Assembly (NCBI GenBank): GCA_012656075.1
Contig: JAAKBF010000270.1
Coordinates: 1 to 64,000, forward strand
Direction: 5' to 3'
DNA: 64,000 nt
DNA from: Phytophthora hibernalis
Taxonomy: Eukaryota; Oomycota; Peronosporomycetes; Peronosporales; Peronosporaceae
The first letter of the stretch is position 1. Every line of letters starts with the position of its first letter. The translations under genes and the position numbers were made by a program. Under the pieces are notes generated by a model, which saw only the letters and a list, made by a program, of their open reading frames with translations, was not told the origin of the DNA and did not search any database. Shown here one piece after another: positions 35,093-46,264 of this stretch.

Positions 35093-36739
35093 CTACTTAT
35101 CTTTCTTGGCACGCTTCCGAGATTGTTTTCCTGTCCACACGTCTTCTTTCGCAAACTTCTTCCTCATGTGACCGAAGCCACGGTCGACGGCATTCTTTGT
35201 GTGGCCCTTCACAAAAATTTGAGCTCGACAGTTTCGAGTTCACCGGTTTGAGCCAATGCTAGCAGCATCTTGACGACGTAGTTGTTCTTGATTTGCCCTC
35301 CGCAGTTGTCGGTGTAGATAGTTAGTTTGCGATGACCGTTTGCAAACACAACCCGCTGGATGAAGTGATAGAGCATGCTATTATCCGAACCTTTCCCAGC
35401 GACCGACTCGTCGTAGACGTAGTTGTACTGAATGCTTTTGTTGGTATAGTAAATGCCAAACACGTTCACGTTCACCAACGACAGAAAGTACCACTGGGAT
35501 GGCGTGGAAGTCACACTCGGCAGCGTGAGATTTTGGCTGAAGTCCATCACAATCACAGCACGTTCTTCAGATACTGCTTGTAAGTCACACTGATACTCCA
35601 ACCTATTGAAAATGTTCACAGCAAATCAAAATGATGTTAGTATCCATGTCCAAACAAAATGATTCCTATATCCGTACCTCATCGCTTTGGCCGAAGCTGT
35701 GTGACTGCCAAGCTCCTCGGTGAGTTCTGCAGTTACATTCGAGCGCATTCGGGCGTACAGGATGGAGCACAGGTCACATAGGGGATCGGATCCGAATCAC
35801 AGGACAATACTGCTGAAGTAACTTCCGAAACGTTGAAGGACGTGGATCTCGCACTTCCAAATCGTTCTCCGCTACGAAGTTGTGCATTTCTGTGAATAGT
35901 TGGTCCCACGTGAAGTAAGCAGGTAACAACGCGTAGTTTTCGTCGGTGTACTGCTTGCGAACAACTCCATCAATCGTTTTCTGAGTCCGAACTCGTACAG
36001 GAACGACGTCGCCTAACGTCGCCGTAAATGAACGGAACCAGTCCACCAGCCATTGAATATCGATCTTGGCAGCGTTGATGTTCATCAGTCCACGGTGAGT
36101 CTTGACGGAGAACGCGCCCCTTTGTATCTGGTGTCGGTAGCGAGTGATGGTTGCAGTAGAGACATCGTAGACGGCGCACCAGGATTCACGACACACACGC
36201 CCAACTAGAGGAAGAAAGTAAGTGAAAACCTGTCGCACTCCAGTCCCACGCCGACGCACTGCCGTATCCGTCTTCATCAGCATGGCCAGCGACGTTAGTA
36301 CACTCTGTTTCTTTTCTCGGGGCGTCATATACGATAGAGATCACAAGAAGTTTTCGATCTCGGCCGCCTTCCCTTGAAGGCAGTGATCGTCACACGTATC
36401 TGCACCAATTAAACGCGTAAATCGATCGCGAAGCCCGTCGTCAATCAAAACGACGTTCCCGTCCTCGGCGAAGTCGTCATCAGATTCTGCTTCCGATTGA
36501 TCTTCCGCAACTACTCCAGCACTTGACACTCCACTTGAATCGTCCGACACAGGCTCCCATGAACTATCTTCCGAGGCGTCGTCGCTTGATCCTTCTGGGT
36601 TTGGTCGAAGTGAGCCTAGTAGCTTCCTGTGACTGGCGAGGAGATCGTCTTGTCCGAGAGACATGGTGTCGTCTGCATTATCGCCACCGTCGGGAGGCGA
36701 GCTGCTGCCTGGAGCTACGCCCGTTACCCTCGTGTCCAT
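35093..36739 (-). pseudogene. decayed DDE transposase-like gene
   Basis: A chain of reading frames in order on the minus strand. First is an acidic serine-rich start (36739: MDTRVTGVAPGSSSPPDGGD). Next is a helical block with CAVYDVSTATITRYRHQI and a long conserved-looking domain. Last is an RNase-H-like core: AVIVMDFSQNLTLP (first aspartate), YNYVYDESVAGKG, KLTIYTDNCGGQIKNNYV (second aspartate in DNC-GGQ-KN) and KGHTKNAVDRGFGHMRKKFA. This DNCGGQxKN...GHTxxxxDxxFG pattern is known from transposase-like proteins widespread in repeats. Breaks: an in-frame TGA at 36341-36343, a discontinuity near 35780, and one missing base in a T-run of the coding strand (35213-35217). The mixture of stop and shifts suggests real decay, perhaps with added sequence error. 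Confidence 0.65.
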
Positions 36740-37585
36740 CGAGTCGATACACCTGAAAAAGGGTAATTGTGTGAAGGGGCTCTTTGTGAGAAATTTCGGT
36801 TAGGTTCGATTTTGGTTGACCAATCTTTAAAGCCGTTTATCTCGAAAACTCCAAATGGTCCGTAAGCATCAGTTCGTTTGAGGCCGTCACAAATTTTGTG
36901 AACAATGCCGTAATCGGGACCCCTGGCATTAAGATAGATATGGTGTCTGTGATACTACCGTAGAGAAGACAGATTACTTCATCTCCGCACCTGCGAGCAC
37001 AAGATATTTTCTTCAATGCGCTTTCTCGAGTATTGGCCTTGGGCCGCATCAAAAATAAGTATGTGCTTCCAGCAACACGTGAGTATAAGCAGCAAAATAT
37101 AACAAAATAACACAACGCCATCGGGATTACGCTTCAATATATTCCAAACGTATGGAATTATTTACACACCACCTCGGTATTGTAGTACGTAATGTGTTGC
37201 TCGAAGAAAAAAACTGCCAAAATGTTGCTCGAACGGTCTGGATAAATCATCTTCTGCAGGTAAAATACGATTATGAGTGATTTCATAGCATAGACGTGTT
37301 TTGTCCTAATCTTCTGCGGATGGGTCAACCACCACAAATAAAATTATAATCGATCCGTTTATCAAGTATAGCAGGGTTTAAAGCTTATTTGCTGAAGTAT
37401 CCAAATCGTATTACGAAAGGTATCAGAAATGCAAGGATTCAGACCTCGTTGTCGTAGACTCTGGACTGGATATAAAATCCAGAGAATTCGTCCTGCAGGC
37501 CACAGGATAGTGTTTACCACTCCAAAAACGCGTTCACCACACAATACCACACCACTCGCCAATCGCGACCCAACGCCAGACAAGG
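36740..37585. other. intergenic upstream of SYF1
   Basis: AT-rich, no supported gene. The final 100 bp should hold the SYF1 promoter. Confidence 0.45.
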
Positions 37586-40270
37586 ATGGCGGTGCTGCAT
37601 CCTGTCAACGTGTCCATGGTACGCCTCGCTGCCTTCCTCCCTCCCTTCGTCCTACCTCCCCCTCACGTTTCCTTCCTTATGCTTCCTCGTCCTTTACAGA
37701 CCGACGACGCGCTGTTCGAGTACGAAGAGGAGGCCACGCGCCAGCCATTCGCCGTGCAGACCTGGATCGCGTACTTACGCGCACTGGCCGACGCCCCCGT
37801 GTCCAGTCGGTGCGAAATCTATGAACGTGGACTGCACGCCCTTCCACGCAGCTACAAGCTCTGGAAAATCTACCTGGACGACGTGTACGGGGCGCAGGTG
37901 CGCGGTCGGCGTCTGGACTCGCCCCTGTTCGCGCAGCTCGTGGCGCTGTACGAGCGCGCGCTGGCGCAGCTGTCCACCATGCCGCGTCTGTGGCTGGACT
38001 ACCTCAACGTGCTGCGGGAGATGCGCGCGGTGACGGCGCGTCGTTACGTGTTCGACCGCGCGCTGCGAACACTGCCCATTACCCAGCACCACCGCATCTG
38101 GACGCCCTACTTGGCTTTCGTCAAGCAGATTGGCGTGCCTCGCACTGCCGTGCGTGTGTACAGAAGGTACTTGATGCTGGAGCCGTCGAAACGAGGCGAG
38201 TTCGTCGACTATTTGGTGTCTGTGGAGCACTACGAGGAGGCGAGCTTGCAACTTGTGCAGCTCATTGAGGCCACACAAGAGAAGGACACGAGATCGGATC
38301 GCACTCAGCACAGCATGTGGATGCAGCTCTGTGATATGGTGTCGCAGCACCCGACCCGCGTGGCCAAGTCGCTGGATGTGGAGGCGATTTTGCGCAGTGG
38401 CATGGCGCGGTTCCGGGACGAGGTGGGGCGACTCTGGTGCGCTCTGGCGACATACTTTGTGCGACTTTCGATGTTCGAGTCGGCGAGAGATGTCTACGAA
38501 GAGGGGATCCGCACGGTGCTCACGGTGCGGGACTTCAGTATGATCTTTGATGCTTACGTCAAGTTTATCGAGGCCATGCTTACAGCTGAGATGGATATGG
38601 CGGCTGGTGGTGAACAAGAGGACGATGACGAAGACGAAGATGAGGTTGACCACCAAGCGCAGGTTGACCGCTTGCTGAAGGTGTACGAGGATGTAGCGGA
38701 ACGACGCCCTCTACTGCTCAACTCGGTGCTGCTGCGACAGAACCCACACAATGTCAGGGAGTGGGAAAAGCGTGTGGAGCTTGTAAAGACTGATCTGCAA
38801 AAGGTTATCCGCACCTATGCTGAGGCTGTCAAGACCGTGGACCCGGTCAAATCGGGCGGAGGGTTGCCAACACTGTGGATTCGCTTTGCGAAGTTCTACG
38901 ACGAGCATGGTGACCTAAACAATGCGCGTGCTATCTTCAAGAAGGCGGTGGATGTTGAGTATCGCAATCCGCAAGAGCTTGCGGCTGTGTACTGCGAGTG
39001 GTCCGACGTGGAGCTTCGCCACGAGAACTTTGATGAAGCTCTCGAAATTGTGCGTGGAGCGTGTGCTACGCCGACCTCACGGACGCTTCGTTTGCGTAAG
39101 CAGCAGGCACTGACCGCTAAGGACAACGTGCACTTGAATGTGAAACTCTGGGCGCTGCGCTTGGATTTGGAGGAGTCCCTGGGCGACCTTGAGTCGACGC
39201 GCGCTGCATACGATGCAGTATTTGAGCTAAAAATCATTACACCACGGATGGTACTCAACCTTGCTGCGTACCTGGAGGAAAACAAATATTTTGAGGAATC
39301 TTTCCGCGTCTACGAGCGTGGCCTGACGCTCTTCCCGAAGTTCCCGTATGCAGGTGACCTCTGGCAGACCTACCTTGGCAAGTTTGTTAAGCGGTATACT
39401 GGTACGAAGATGGAGCGAACCCGCGACCTGTACGAGCAGGCTATTCGTGCAGCACCAACGAAGTCTGTGCGTGGGTTCTACGAAAAGTTTGCAGAGTTTG
39501 AAGAGCAGCATGGCATGCTGCGCAATGTAATGACTATTTATGAGCGCGCGTCCGACGCTGTACCCGATGAGGACAAGCTAGCGATCTACGAAAAGTATAT
39601 CAAGAAGGCGCAGAAGTTCTTTGGCGTGGCGAAGGTGCGGGACGTTTACCAGCGTGGCATCACTAAGCTACCGGATAAAGCTGTACCAGATCTGTGCCTG
39701 AAGTTTGCACAAATGGAGACGAAGCTGGGCGAGTTCGACCGTGCACGAGCCATCTACGCACACGTGTCGCAGTTTTGCGACCCGCGGCAGCATGAGAAGT
39801 CTTTCTGGAAGGTGTGGCACGAGTTCGAGGTTTCTCACGGCTCCGAGCACACATTCCTCGAAATGTTGCGTATCAAGCGCTCGGTGGTGGCTCAGTTTTC
39901 TCAGGTAAATTATGTGGCGTCTGAGGTTGCACCCCATGGCGAGATACCAGCAACGATACCTGGAATGGTTGCAGCATCGACGCTAGCACAAGCAGTTCCT
40001 GGCGACGCTATGGCTGCCTTGGAAGCGCAACTGGATGCGCCGTCAGCTGGTGATGAAGATGCATCTAAAAAGCGGAAGGGCGATACCATGGCGTCTGAAA
40101 CAGAGAGAAACGTACGTCAGAAGCAGATCGTTGATGTGGTGAATGAGGAAGAGATTGATTTGGATGACGAAGATGAGGATGAGGAAGAACAAGACGCAGG
40201 AGGAGAGCCCGATATTGAGGAGCGAGAACTTCCGTCAACCTTGCTTGGCGGTAGCGTCAAGGTTGAATAG
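37586..40270 (+). CDS. SYF1: pre-mRNA splicing factor SYF1/XAB2, HAT-repeat protein
   Basis: Exons 37586-37618 and 37700-40270 give 867 residues. SYF1 (human XAB2) is a scaffold of the Prp19/NTC complex and the catalytic spliceosome. Many HAT repeats are visible, with paired W/Y-x-Y and E-R-A/G-L elements: FAVQTWIAYLRAL...YERGLHALPRSYKLWKIYL, FDRALRTLPITQHHRIWTPY, WIRFAKFYDEHGDLNNARAI, VYERGLTLFPKFPYAGDLW and RARAIYAHVSQFCDP. An acidic insert (near residue 330) and an acidic tail with a KKRK signal follow. The 81-nt intron 37619-37699 is a multiple of three with no stop, so the whole reads open. I still call an intron, because it has GTACGC...TTTACAG ends and a pyrimidine-rich body, and the conserved protein continues only after it. 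Length matches the family. Confidence 0.93.
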   Translation: MAVLHPVNVSMVRLAAFLPPFVLPPPHVSFLMLPRPLQTDDALFEYEEEATRQPFAVQTWIAYLRALADAPVSSRCEIYERGLHALPRSYKLWKIYLDDVYGAQVRGRRLDSPLFAQLVALYERALAQLSTMPRLWLDYLNVLREMRAVTARRYVFDRALRTLPITQHHRIWTPYLAFVKQIGVPRTAVRVYRRYLMLEPSKRGEFVDYLVSVEHYEEASLQLVQLIEATQEKDTRSDRTQHSMWMQLCDMVSQHPTRVAKSLDVEAILRSGMARFRDEVGRLWCALATYFVRLSMFESARDVYEEGIRTVLTVRDFSMIFDAYVKFIEAMLTAEMDMAAGGEQEDDDEDEDEVDHQAQVDRLLKVYEDVAERRPLLLNSVLLRQNPHNVREWEKRVELVKTDLQKVIRTYAEAVKTVDPVKSGGGLPTLWIRFAKFYDEHGDLNNARAIFKKAVDVEYRNPQELAAVYCEWSDVELRHENFDEALEIVRGACATPTSRTLRLRKQQALTAKDNVHLNVKLWALRLDLEESLGDLESTRAAYDAVFELKIITPRMVLNLAAYLEENKYFEESFRVYERGLTLFPKFPYAGDLWQTYLGKFVKRYTGTKMERTRDLYEQAIRAAPTKSVRGFYEKFAEFEEQHGMLRNVMTIYERASDAVPDEDKLAIYEKYIKKAQKFFGVAKVRDVYQRGITKLPDKAVPDLCLKFAQMETKLGEFDRARAIYAHVSQFCDPRQHEKSFWKVWHEFEVSHGSEHTFLEMLRIKRSVVAQFSQVNYVASEVAPHGEIPATIPGMVAASTLAQAVPGDAMAALEAQLDAPSAGDEDASKKRKGDTMASETERNVRQKQIVDVVNEEEIDLDDEDEDEEEQDAGGEPDIEERELPSTLLGGSVKVE

Positions 40271-40528
40271 AGAGCGGTCACGAAGACCTTACGATTTTTC
40301 ATCATCGATTGTAACCCGACTCCCGCAACGTTGACAAATAGGAATTTGGCTGACAGGATCCAAAATCCGATCGTCATCGGGCAAGCAAACTTCAAAACCA
40401 GCTCGGTAAGATTTTATGCTACAATCTATTTTTCATTTTATCTATTTTGGCTGAACGGTACTTTTAAGTATGTTGGGTGCAGCATTGGACCTGAAGGTCA
40501 GCGTTGCGGTGGCTTCGTTTGTTCGCCG

Positions 40529-42586
40529 ATGGCATACGATCCGTACAAGTCCTTGCTCGCCAGTGCGACCCGCGAGCACCTTAAACGCAGTATCGATTTG
40601 AATACGCATCTTGTGGGGAATGTGTTTCTCCCGGTGATAGACTCACAATTCAAGAAACAATCGAAATCGCAAGCTTCACTCAAGCATCTCAAGGTGATCG
40701 AGCAATGCATCAAGGCGGAGAGCAAACGGGAAGAGCGACTGGCAAAGTGCGCAACTATTAAGGAGCGTCGAGTTATTTTCAAGAAGTTCCAGGCTCAACG
40801 CGAGCGAGAGCGGGAGCTGATACAGGCGCTCATGTTGGGACCATATCCTGAGCGGCCTCAGGAGATCAAGCTGCTCGAGACGGAGGTAGTTCCTGCGAAT
40901 ACACCTCGGCGACAGCTTAACCAAGATATCATAGGACTCACCGCCAAAGTCGCGACACCAGATCGTGTGTTTCGCAAGGCCAACGTCACTGGCGGGATTC
41001 CGAAGTCGAAGGCCCATGCTCACAAAACATTTACACTTCCACAGTGCAATGGTTCGCCAGGTAAGAAGAGCAATGCAAAAGCCCAGGCTGCGACAGCGGC
41101 AAACCTCTCTTCTCCAAGCAGAGGAATTTCGTTGAGTGGGCGAGAAACTCAAGCTCAGGTTAGTGAGTCTCCAACGCAAACGAAATCGATCCCATCACGA
41201 TTAGCACAAAGCGCGACCATTGTTAGGATTCCCAAGAACCAAATTAAAACCTTCAAGGAGGGCAGCACCGGTGCGGCAGAAGCGAATGCGACGTCCACGA
41301 ATCAAAGGGCTCGCTCGCCATACATTTCACCACATCGACTCCAACTAAAGACACGAACTACCCCACAGCTTACGTCCTTGCGCAGCGAGCCCGTTGAAGT
41401 AACTCACGCAAACGAGGCAGTGAATTCTGAAGCAAACAGTGAGAACCAGCATCACAAGAGCATTTCGGTTGCCTTTTCGGAAGCTGAACAGGTAGCATTG
41501 GGCACGAACCTGCTGAAAGCGAAGGTCTTAGCTGAAATAGCGACACAAACAACGCCTCGCTTGCAAGGCGATGACCAAGATGGTAGTACGAAAACGCTTT
41601 CTCAACCAGAGCTCCCACTGATGAATCCGTCTTTTTGGCAGGATCAAGTCAAGATGCAACAGTCTCTTCCGATACACCGCGTCGTCCTCAGTCTTGTCGA
41701 GTCATACGGTCAACGCGTCAAGATTTCTTCGATAGCCTCACAAAGGAGACCACCGACGTTCAAGATCGAAAAGAAGTCCAATTGCAAAGGAGTAACCCTG
41801 CTTTGATCGAGGTGGTTGATGCAGAAAGCGACACGGACCGAGCCCAATTGCTCAGCAGTGACCCCGCTTCGATCGAGGTGGTTAATGCAGAAAGCGACAC
41901 CGACGAGGAGTCTGTGGGGGTGAGAGACAAATTGTCAGTGAGCGAAGGCTCAGCCGACTATGGCGACGACGCATTCGATCCGGTCGATGATCCTAGTGTA
42001 GAAGCTGAAGAAGACGATGAAGAGGACGTCGATCCTGATGACAACGCAGACGATAATCTCGAGACCGATGTGGCTGAGATACTATTCGACTTGATCGACC
42101 TGGTGGAAGCAGCCATTGTAGCTGAAGAGCGACAAAATGCCATACCCAGTCCTCGCACAGTATCACCGCGGCCACGGTCCTCAATGGTACGTAAGCGCAA
42201 TTGTTGTACTTGCCAACCTTCCTCTTTTCTAACCTTCATCTGCTGTTTAGGGTCGAACAACTAAGTACGTGCTGCGCATCCAGTCCTTGTTCCGAGGCTA
42301 CCGCGCCCGAATCGCCTTCCGCCTCGCTCTCTACGAAGACGCACTGAGCTGTGGCGTGCTGGGAGCGATGCCCGGCACGATCCAGGGCCGGTCGGGCTGG
42401 TACCTGGACCCGAAGCGACTCATAGCCTACTACTTCTCCATCCCAGAGCCCGACGGCGACTGGGAGCAGAAGTTCACACTGCGCTGCAGCCGCCTGGTGC
42501 TCACGCCCTACGAGATGCGCCAAGAAGTGCTGAGCAAAGTGCCGACGCTGCTGCAGCAGAGCGAGCAAGAGGAAGAGCAACAGTAG
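40529..42586 (+). CDS. IQ-motif protein, function unknown
   Basis: Exons 40529-42186 and 42251-42586 (64-nt intron), about 664 residues after one missing base in a T5 run at 41632-41636. Residues 1-120 are a charged helix (KRSIDLNTHLVGNVFLPVID...KERRVIFKKFQAQRERERE). The middle is serine/threonine-rich and disordered. An acidic part includes two near-identical copies of a 24-residue unit (ALIEVVDAESDTD and ASIEVVNAESDTD). The last exon encodes a clear IQ calmodulin-binding motif, RIQSLFRGYRARIAFRLALY, followed by a small globular segment (GRSGWYLDPKRLIAYYF). I infer calmodulin or light-chain binding; nothing more is visible. The start is the ATG opening MAYDPYKSLL; upstream sequence in the same frame is hydrophobic and unlike the rest. 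Confidence 0.7.
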
Positions 42587-42960
42587 CAATAGCAGTACAG
42601 TAGCAGCAACTTCAACACCCGACGACGTCACCCATGCGATTCGTGTTCGAAACTGCCACTGACCATCACTCCTCGGGACGTCGCATACCATTGGTCACAT
42701 TTCCCAAATTCGACACCAGAAGGAACGCGTCGCCGCTGGTTCCGCCGCTGCAGCCCCTCGCTTGGACGCCCCCGCACCGAGCGAGAAGCTCCTCCTGAAC
42801 CCGATATTCGACACCGAGAGCTGCTGCACGTACGTGTCTGTATCAGTCTACCAGGATCAGGCGCGCGGGGTATCAAATTCTACGAGTTCTAACTTTTTGT
42901 GGCTGGTGTTTGTTTAAATAGCTGGACTATATCAGTTTAGAGAGACCTTATTTGTGCAGC
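42587..42960. other. intergenic spacer
   Basis: 374 bases holding the 3' end of the IQ gene and the myotubularin promoter. No gene seen. Confidence 0.45.
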
Positions 42961-45900
42961 ATGGGAGACTTGTACGTGAATGTGACCAAGGACGGCAGTC
43001 GAGACGGCTTCGAGCAGCTGGAGGAGCGACTCAGCACGCCACGTGCGCCACACCAGCAGGACGAAGACGCAGAGTACACGAGTGTACTGTACCCACAGCC
43101 TCTGGAGGTCATGTCGCCCACGTCCTCCAGCAGCAATGGCTCCAGCTCGGAGTTCTATTTGACAGACGCTGTACATGAGATGAAACGTGGTGAAGGAGGG
43201 ATTAGGACGTCTGCAGCTGCTGCACCGACGTCGGCGACAGCAACGGAGACGGACTCAGATGCAGAGGAAAGACGCAGCGATGCAGACAAGGACAAGGACC
43301 ACGTGGTGCAAGCCATGAGTGCGGCGGAGGAAAACAAGGGGATGAAGTTGATGTTGATGATGAGGAGTGCAAAGGTCTTGGAGAGGCTGCTACGACAGAG
43401 GAGGACATGTTTAAGCTGGCGATTGCGCTCGACTTTGAAACTGATACGAATGGCGCGATGAGCATTGGACCGCCAAGTGTTACCCGGCAGACGTCCAGTA
43501 GTTTCTCGGATCTGGGAGACTATGACGACTTCTCGTTTACGGACGTGGTGCCCATGGGCGGAGGCGCTGACAGTGTGGAGAGCGGCAGCAACGCTGGGAC
43601 CCCCACCACGTTTTACCCTATTTATGAGAATGAGGCCTTTCGATTCACGCATGCGAGCGTGGGCAACTGCGGGTATGGCAGCTATGATACAATTGATAGA
43701 ATTCCGAGCGCGTACACGACCAGTCCCGCGAGGAGCAATCGCTCTGGCAATTCACCAACGATGCTGCGGTTAGACAACTATGGATACAATGGAGGCCGAA
43801 TCACGCCAACGTTCCAACTCACACAGCCCGCGGATGAGTCACAGCCGCTGATTGGAGATATCTACCCGGTGGCTGGCGAAGTTGTACGGCTACGAGTTGA
43901 CAATGCTGCCTATATCATTTTCTACAAAAGCGATGACAGCGGTGAAGAGCAAAGCCTAAAACACGAGATCCTAGCCATGTCCTCATCGTCCGAGGATGAT
44001 AATGATGTTGGGGAGTGGGGCGAAGAAGGGAAACCAATGCCCCCACGCTCTTACGCTTCACTGGGTGCTGCGGGCCACAAGGTGCAAACGGACAACTGCT
44101 TCACGCGCGATTATAACCACCCGACACGATCTTTAGGTCGGGGTCTGTTTCGTGCATCTACGAGCGTTGGTAGTGCATTCTTGAAGGGTGCTGCTGGTCT
44201 GGTGAACAAAACCTACCAAGGTGGAGCAAGTGGAGGCGTGTTTGGTTTTGCTAAGGGACTTGGGATGGGAATGCTTGGCCTCGGTACGCACACGGTGAAA
44301 GGCGCGTTCCGGGGAGTTGGGCAGGTGACCCATCTTGTGGGTGAAATGGTGCTTGGCACAGCTCCGCATTTCAGCATCGACGGCACGCTAGTGCTTACGA
44401 ATTATCGTATAATTTGGCAAGCTCTCAGCACCAAGGACGCGATGGAGATCCCTCTGGCGTCTATACTCTCTGCTGAAAGCTCTACAACCGCTCCTCATGT
44501 TGCCAACATTGAAGGCAAACACTTGTTGCGTGCATCGTTGGCGTTCCAAGACGAAACCACGTGCTCCGACTTCTTGAGCTGCATTTGGGATCTATACTTG
44601 ACGTGTAGTTCACCACCACATTACCTGTTTGCCCATTTGCACTACCAGGCCCTACGGCATAAGGAATATATTCGGACAGTGGATGGAACGGGGTTAGAGA
44701 CACCAAATGACCCGATATATGATGCTGAGGATGATTATCGTCGGCTAAAGCTACTCGACGAAGAGAGTTGGATGCGTTTGTACGACAACTCAGACTACAC
44801 GATGTTTCCGTCGTACCCGGCAACATTCGTGGTCCCCTCTGTGCTGGATGAGGACGATCTTCGCGAATTAAGTGCGTATCGCAGCGCGAGCCGCATTCCT
44901 GCGGTAGTGTGGCGCCATCCACACACGGGAGCGCTTGTGTGCCGATGTGCGCAACCCTGTACAGGTCTCAGTGGCTATGTTGTTGAGGCTGATCAGAAAA
45001 TGGTGTCGGCGCTTCAACATGCTACAAGCGCGTACGGTGATGCAAAGTTTCACTTCTTTGACGCACGAAGTCAAATGGCGGCAGCAGCTAACTCAGCACA
45101 GGGAAAAGGCACCGAGGACCCACGAAATTATCCAAATTCGGAGTTGCACTTCTGCGATATCGCGAATATCCATGCTGTGCGCTCGTCGTATGCTTCGTTA
45201 GCGGCAGTGTGCCAGCCTGGCCAGGAGCGTGAAAGCAGCGGATGGATCTTTCAGTTGCGGAACACATTTTGGTTTTTGCACTTGTCAAATATCCTCTCAA
45301 CATCGCAGGAAATCTGCCGGTGTCTGTGCCAAAGTGATTCTGTGATGATTCACTGTAGTGACGGTTGGGATCGTACCCCAGCTTACGGCAATGGTGCAGT
45401 TGCTATTGGATCCGTACTACCGCACCGTTCGTGGCTTCGTGAGTCTCGTGGAAAAAGAATGGTGCTCTTTCGGTCACATGTTCCGAAATCGCTATTCGCA
45501 AGGCGAAGGTCCAGGCCAACAGGAGCTCGAGGAACAATCTCCCGTGTTTGTCCAATGGCTGGATGCACTGTGGCAGATTTGGCGCCAGCAATCTTGGGCA
45601 TTTGAGTTTAACGAAGCGTTTCTATCGGCGCTCTACGAGCACATATTCTCTGGCCTGTATGGAAACTTCTTGTACAACAATGAGCGGCAACGTAAGCAAG
45701 AGGAGGCAAATGCCCCCACGCGATCGTTGTGGTTTGCCCTGCTGGGACAAATGGACAAATACGTGAATGTAGAATACGACAGCGCCAAGAACTTTAACAG
45801 CATCGGGTTAGTCCTTCCTTTTTCATCGGAGGAAAACGATCTGGTTATGTGGGAAAACCACTTGATTTATGCTGACCCAGTCTGCCGGAAGTACGAGTGA
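42961..45900 (+). CDS. GRAM-domain myotubularin phosphoinositide 3-phosphatase
   Basis: One exon of about 980 residues after correction. Myotubularins remove the 3-phosphate from PtdIns3P and PtdIns(3,5)P2 on endosomes. The first 330 residues are disordered and acidic. A glycine-rich segment (GFAKGLGMGMLGLGTHTVKG) precedes a PH-GRAM domain (SIDGTLVLTNYRIIWQAL). The phosphatase domain has RIPAVVWRHPHTGALVCRCAQP and the active-site loop HCSDGWDRT (C-x5-R with the DGWD typical of active members), then QLTAMVQLLLDPYYRT. Two breaks: one missing base in GGGG at 43338-43341, and a two-base deficit (or one extra base) in CCCC at 45376-45379 right after the active-site loop. All catalytic residues are present, so an active enzyme is expected. 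Confidence 0.9.
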
Positions 45901-46264
45901 AATGTTTCCGATACGTGAAGTTTGAGCTGAATCAGGAAGATAAATTCTTGCCACATGTGGAGAGAAGTGAGTGCAATGCGGTGAGGTGCTTACGAGAGCA
46001 TCATATCGAGGAATTCGAGGACTGGGAGCTCAAGTTTGTCCTCTAAGATATGTTTGTCGCTGCAGAAAACGATCAAGCCAGAGTTGTGACTGTTAGATCG
46101 TCCTACAAGGCTACGAGAGTTCCTAAGAAAATTCAGGAGCCGGAGCAGCTTACATGAATTCTGCAGTCGGATCACGCTTTGCTTGAGCTGGACATGAAGA
46201 AGCGGCGCAGGGCCGATTTCCGTTAAACTCGGCATTCCTGTGTGGCAGAGCTGCCAAAATGCAA
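45901..46264. other. convergent intergenic spacer
   Basis: 364 bases between convergent 3' ends. No gene recognised. Confidence 0.45.

Noticed and set aside
37775..38656. A 293-codon minus-strand frame inside SYF1
   Set aside because: It overlaps clear HAT repeats on the plus strand and has low-complexity histidine/arginine content typical of shadows.
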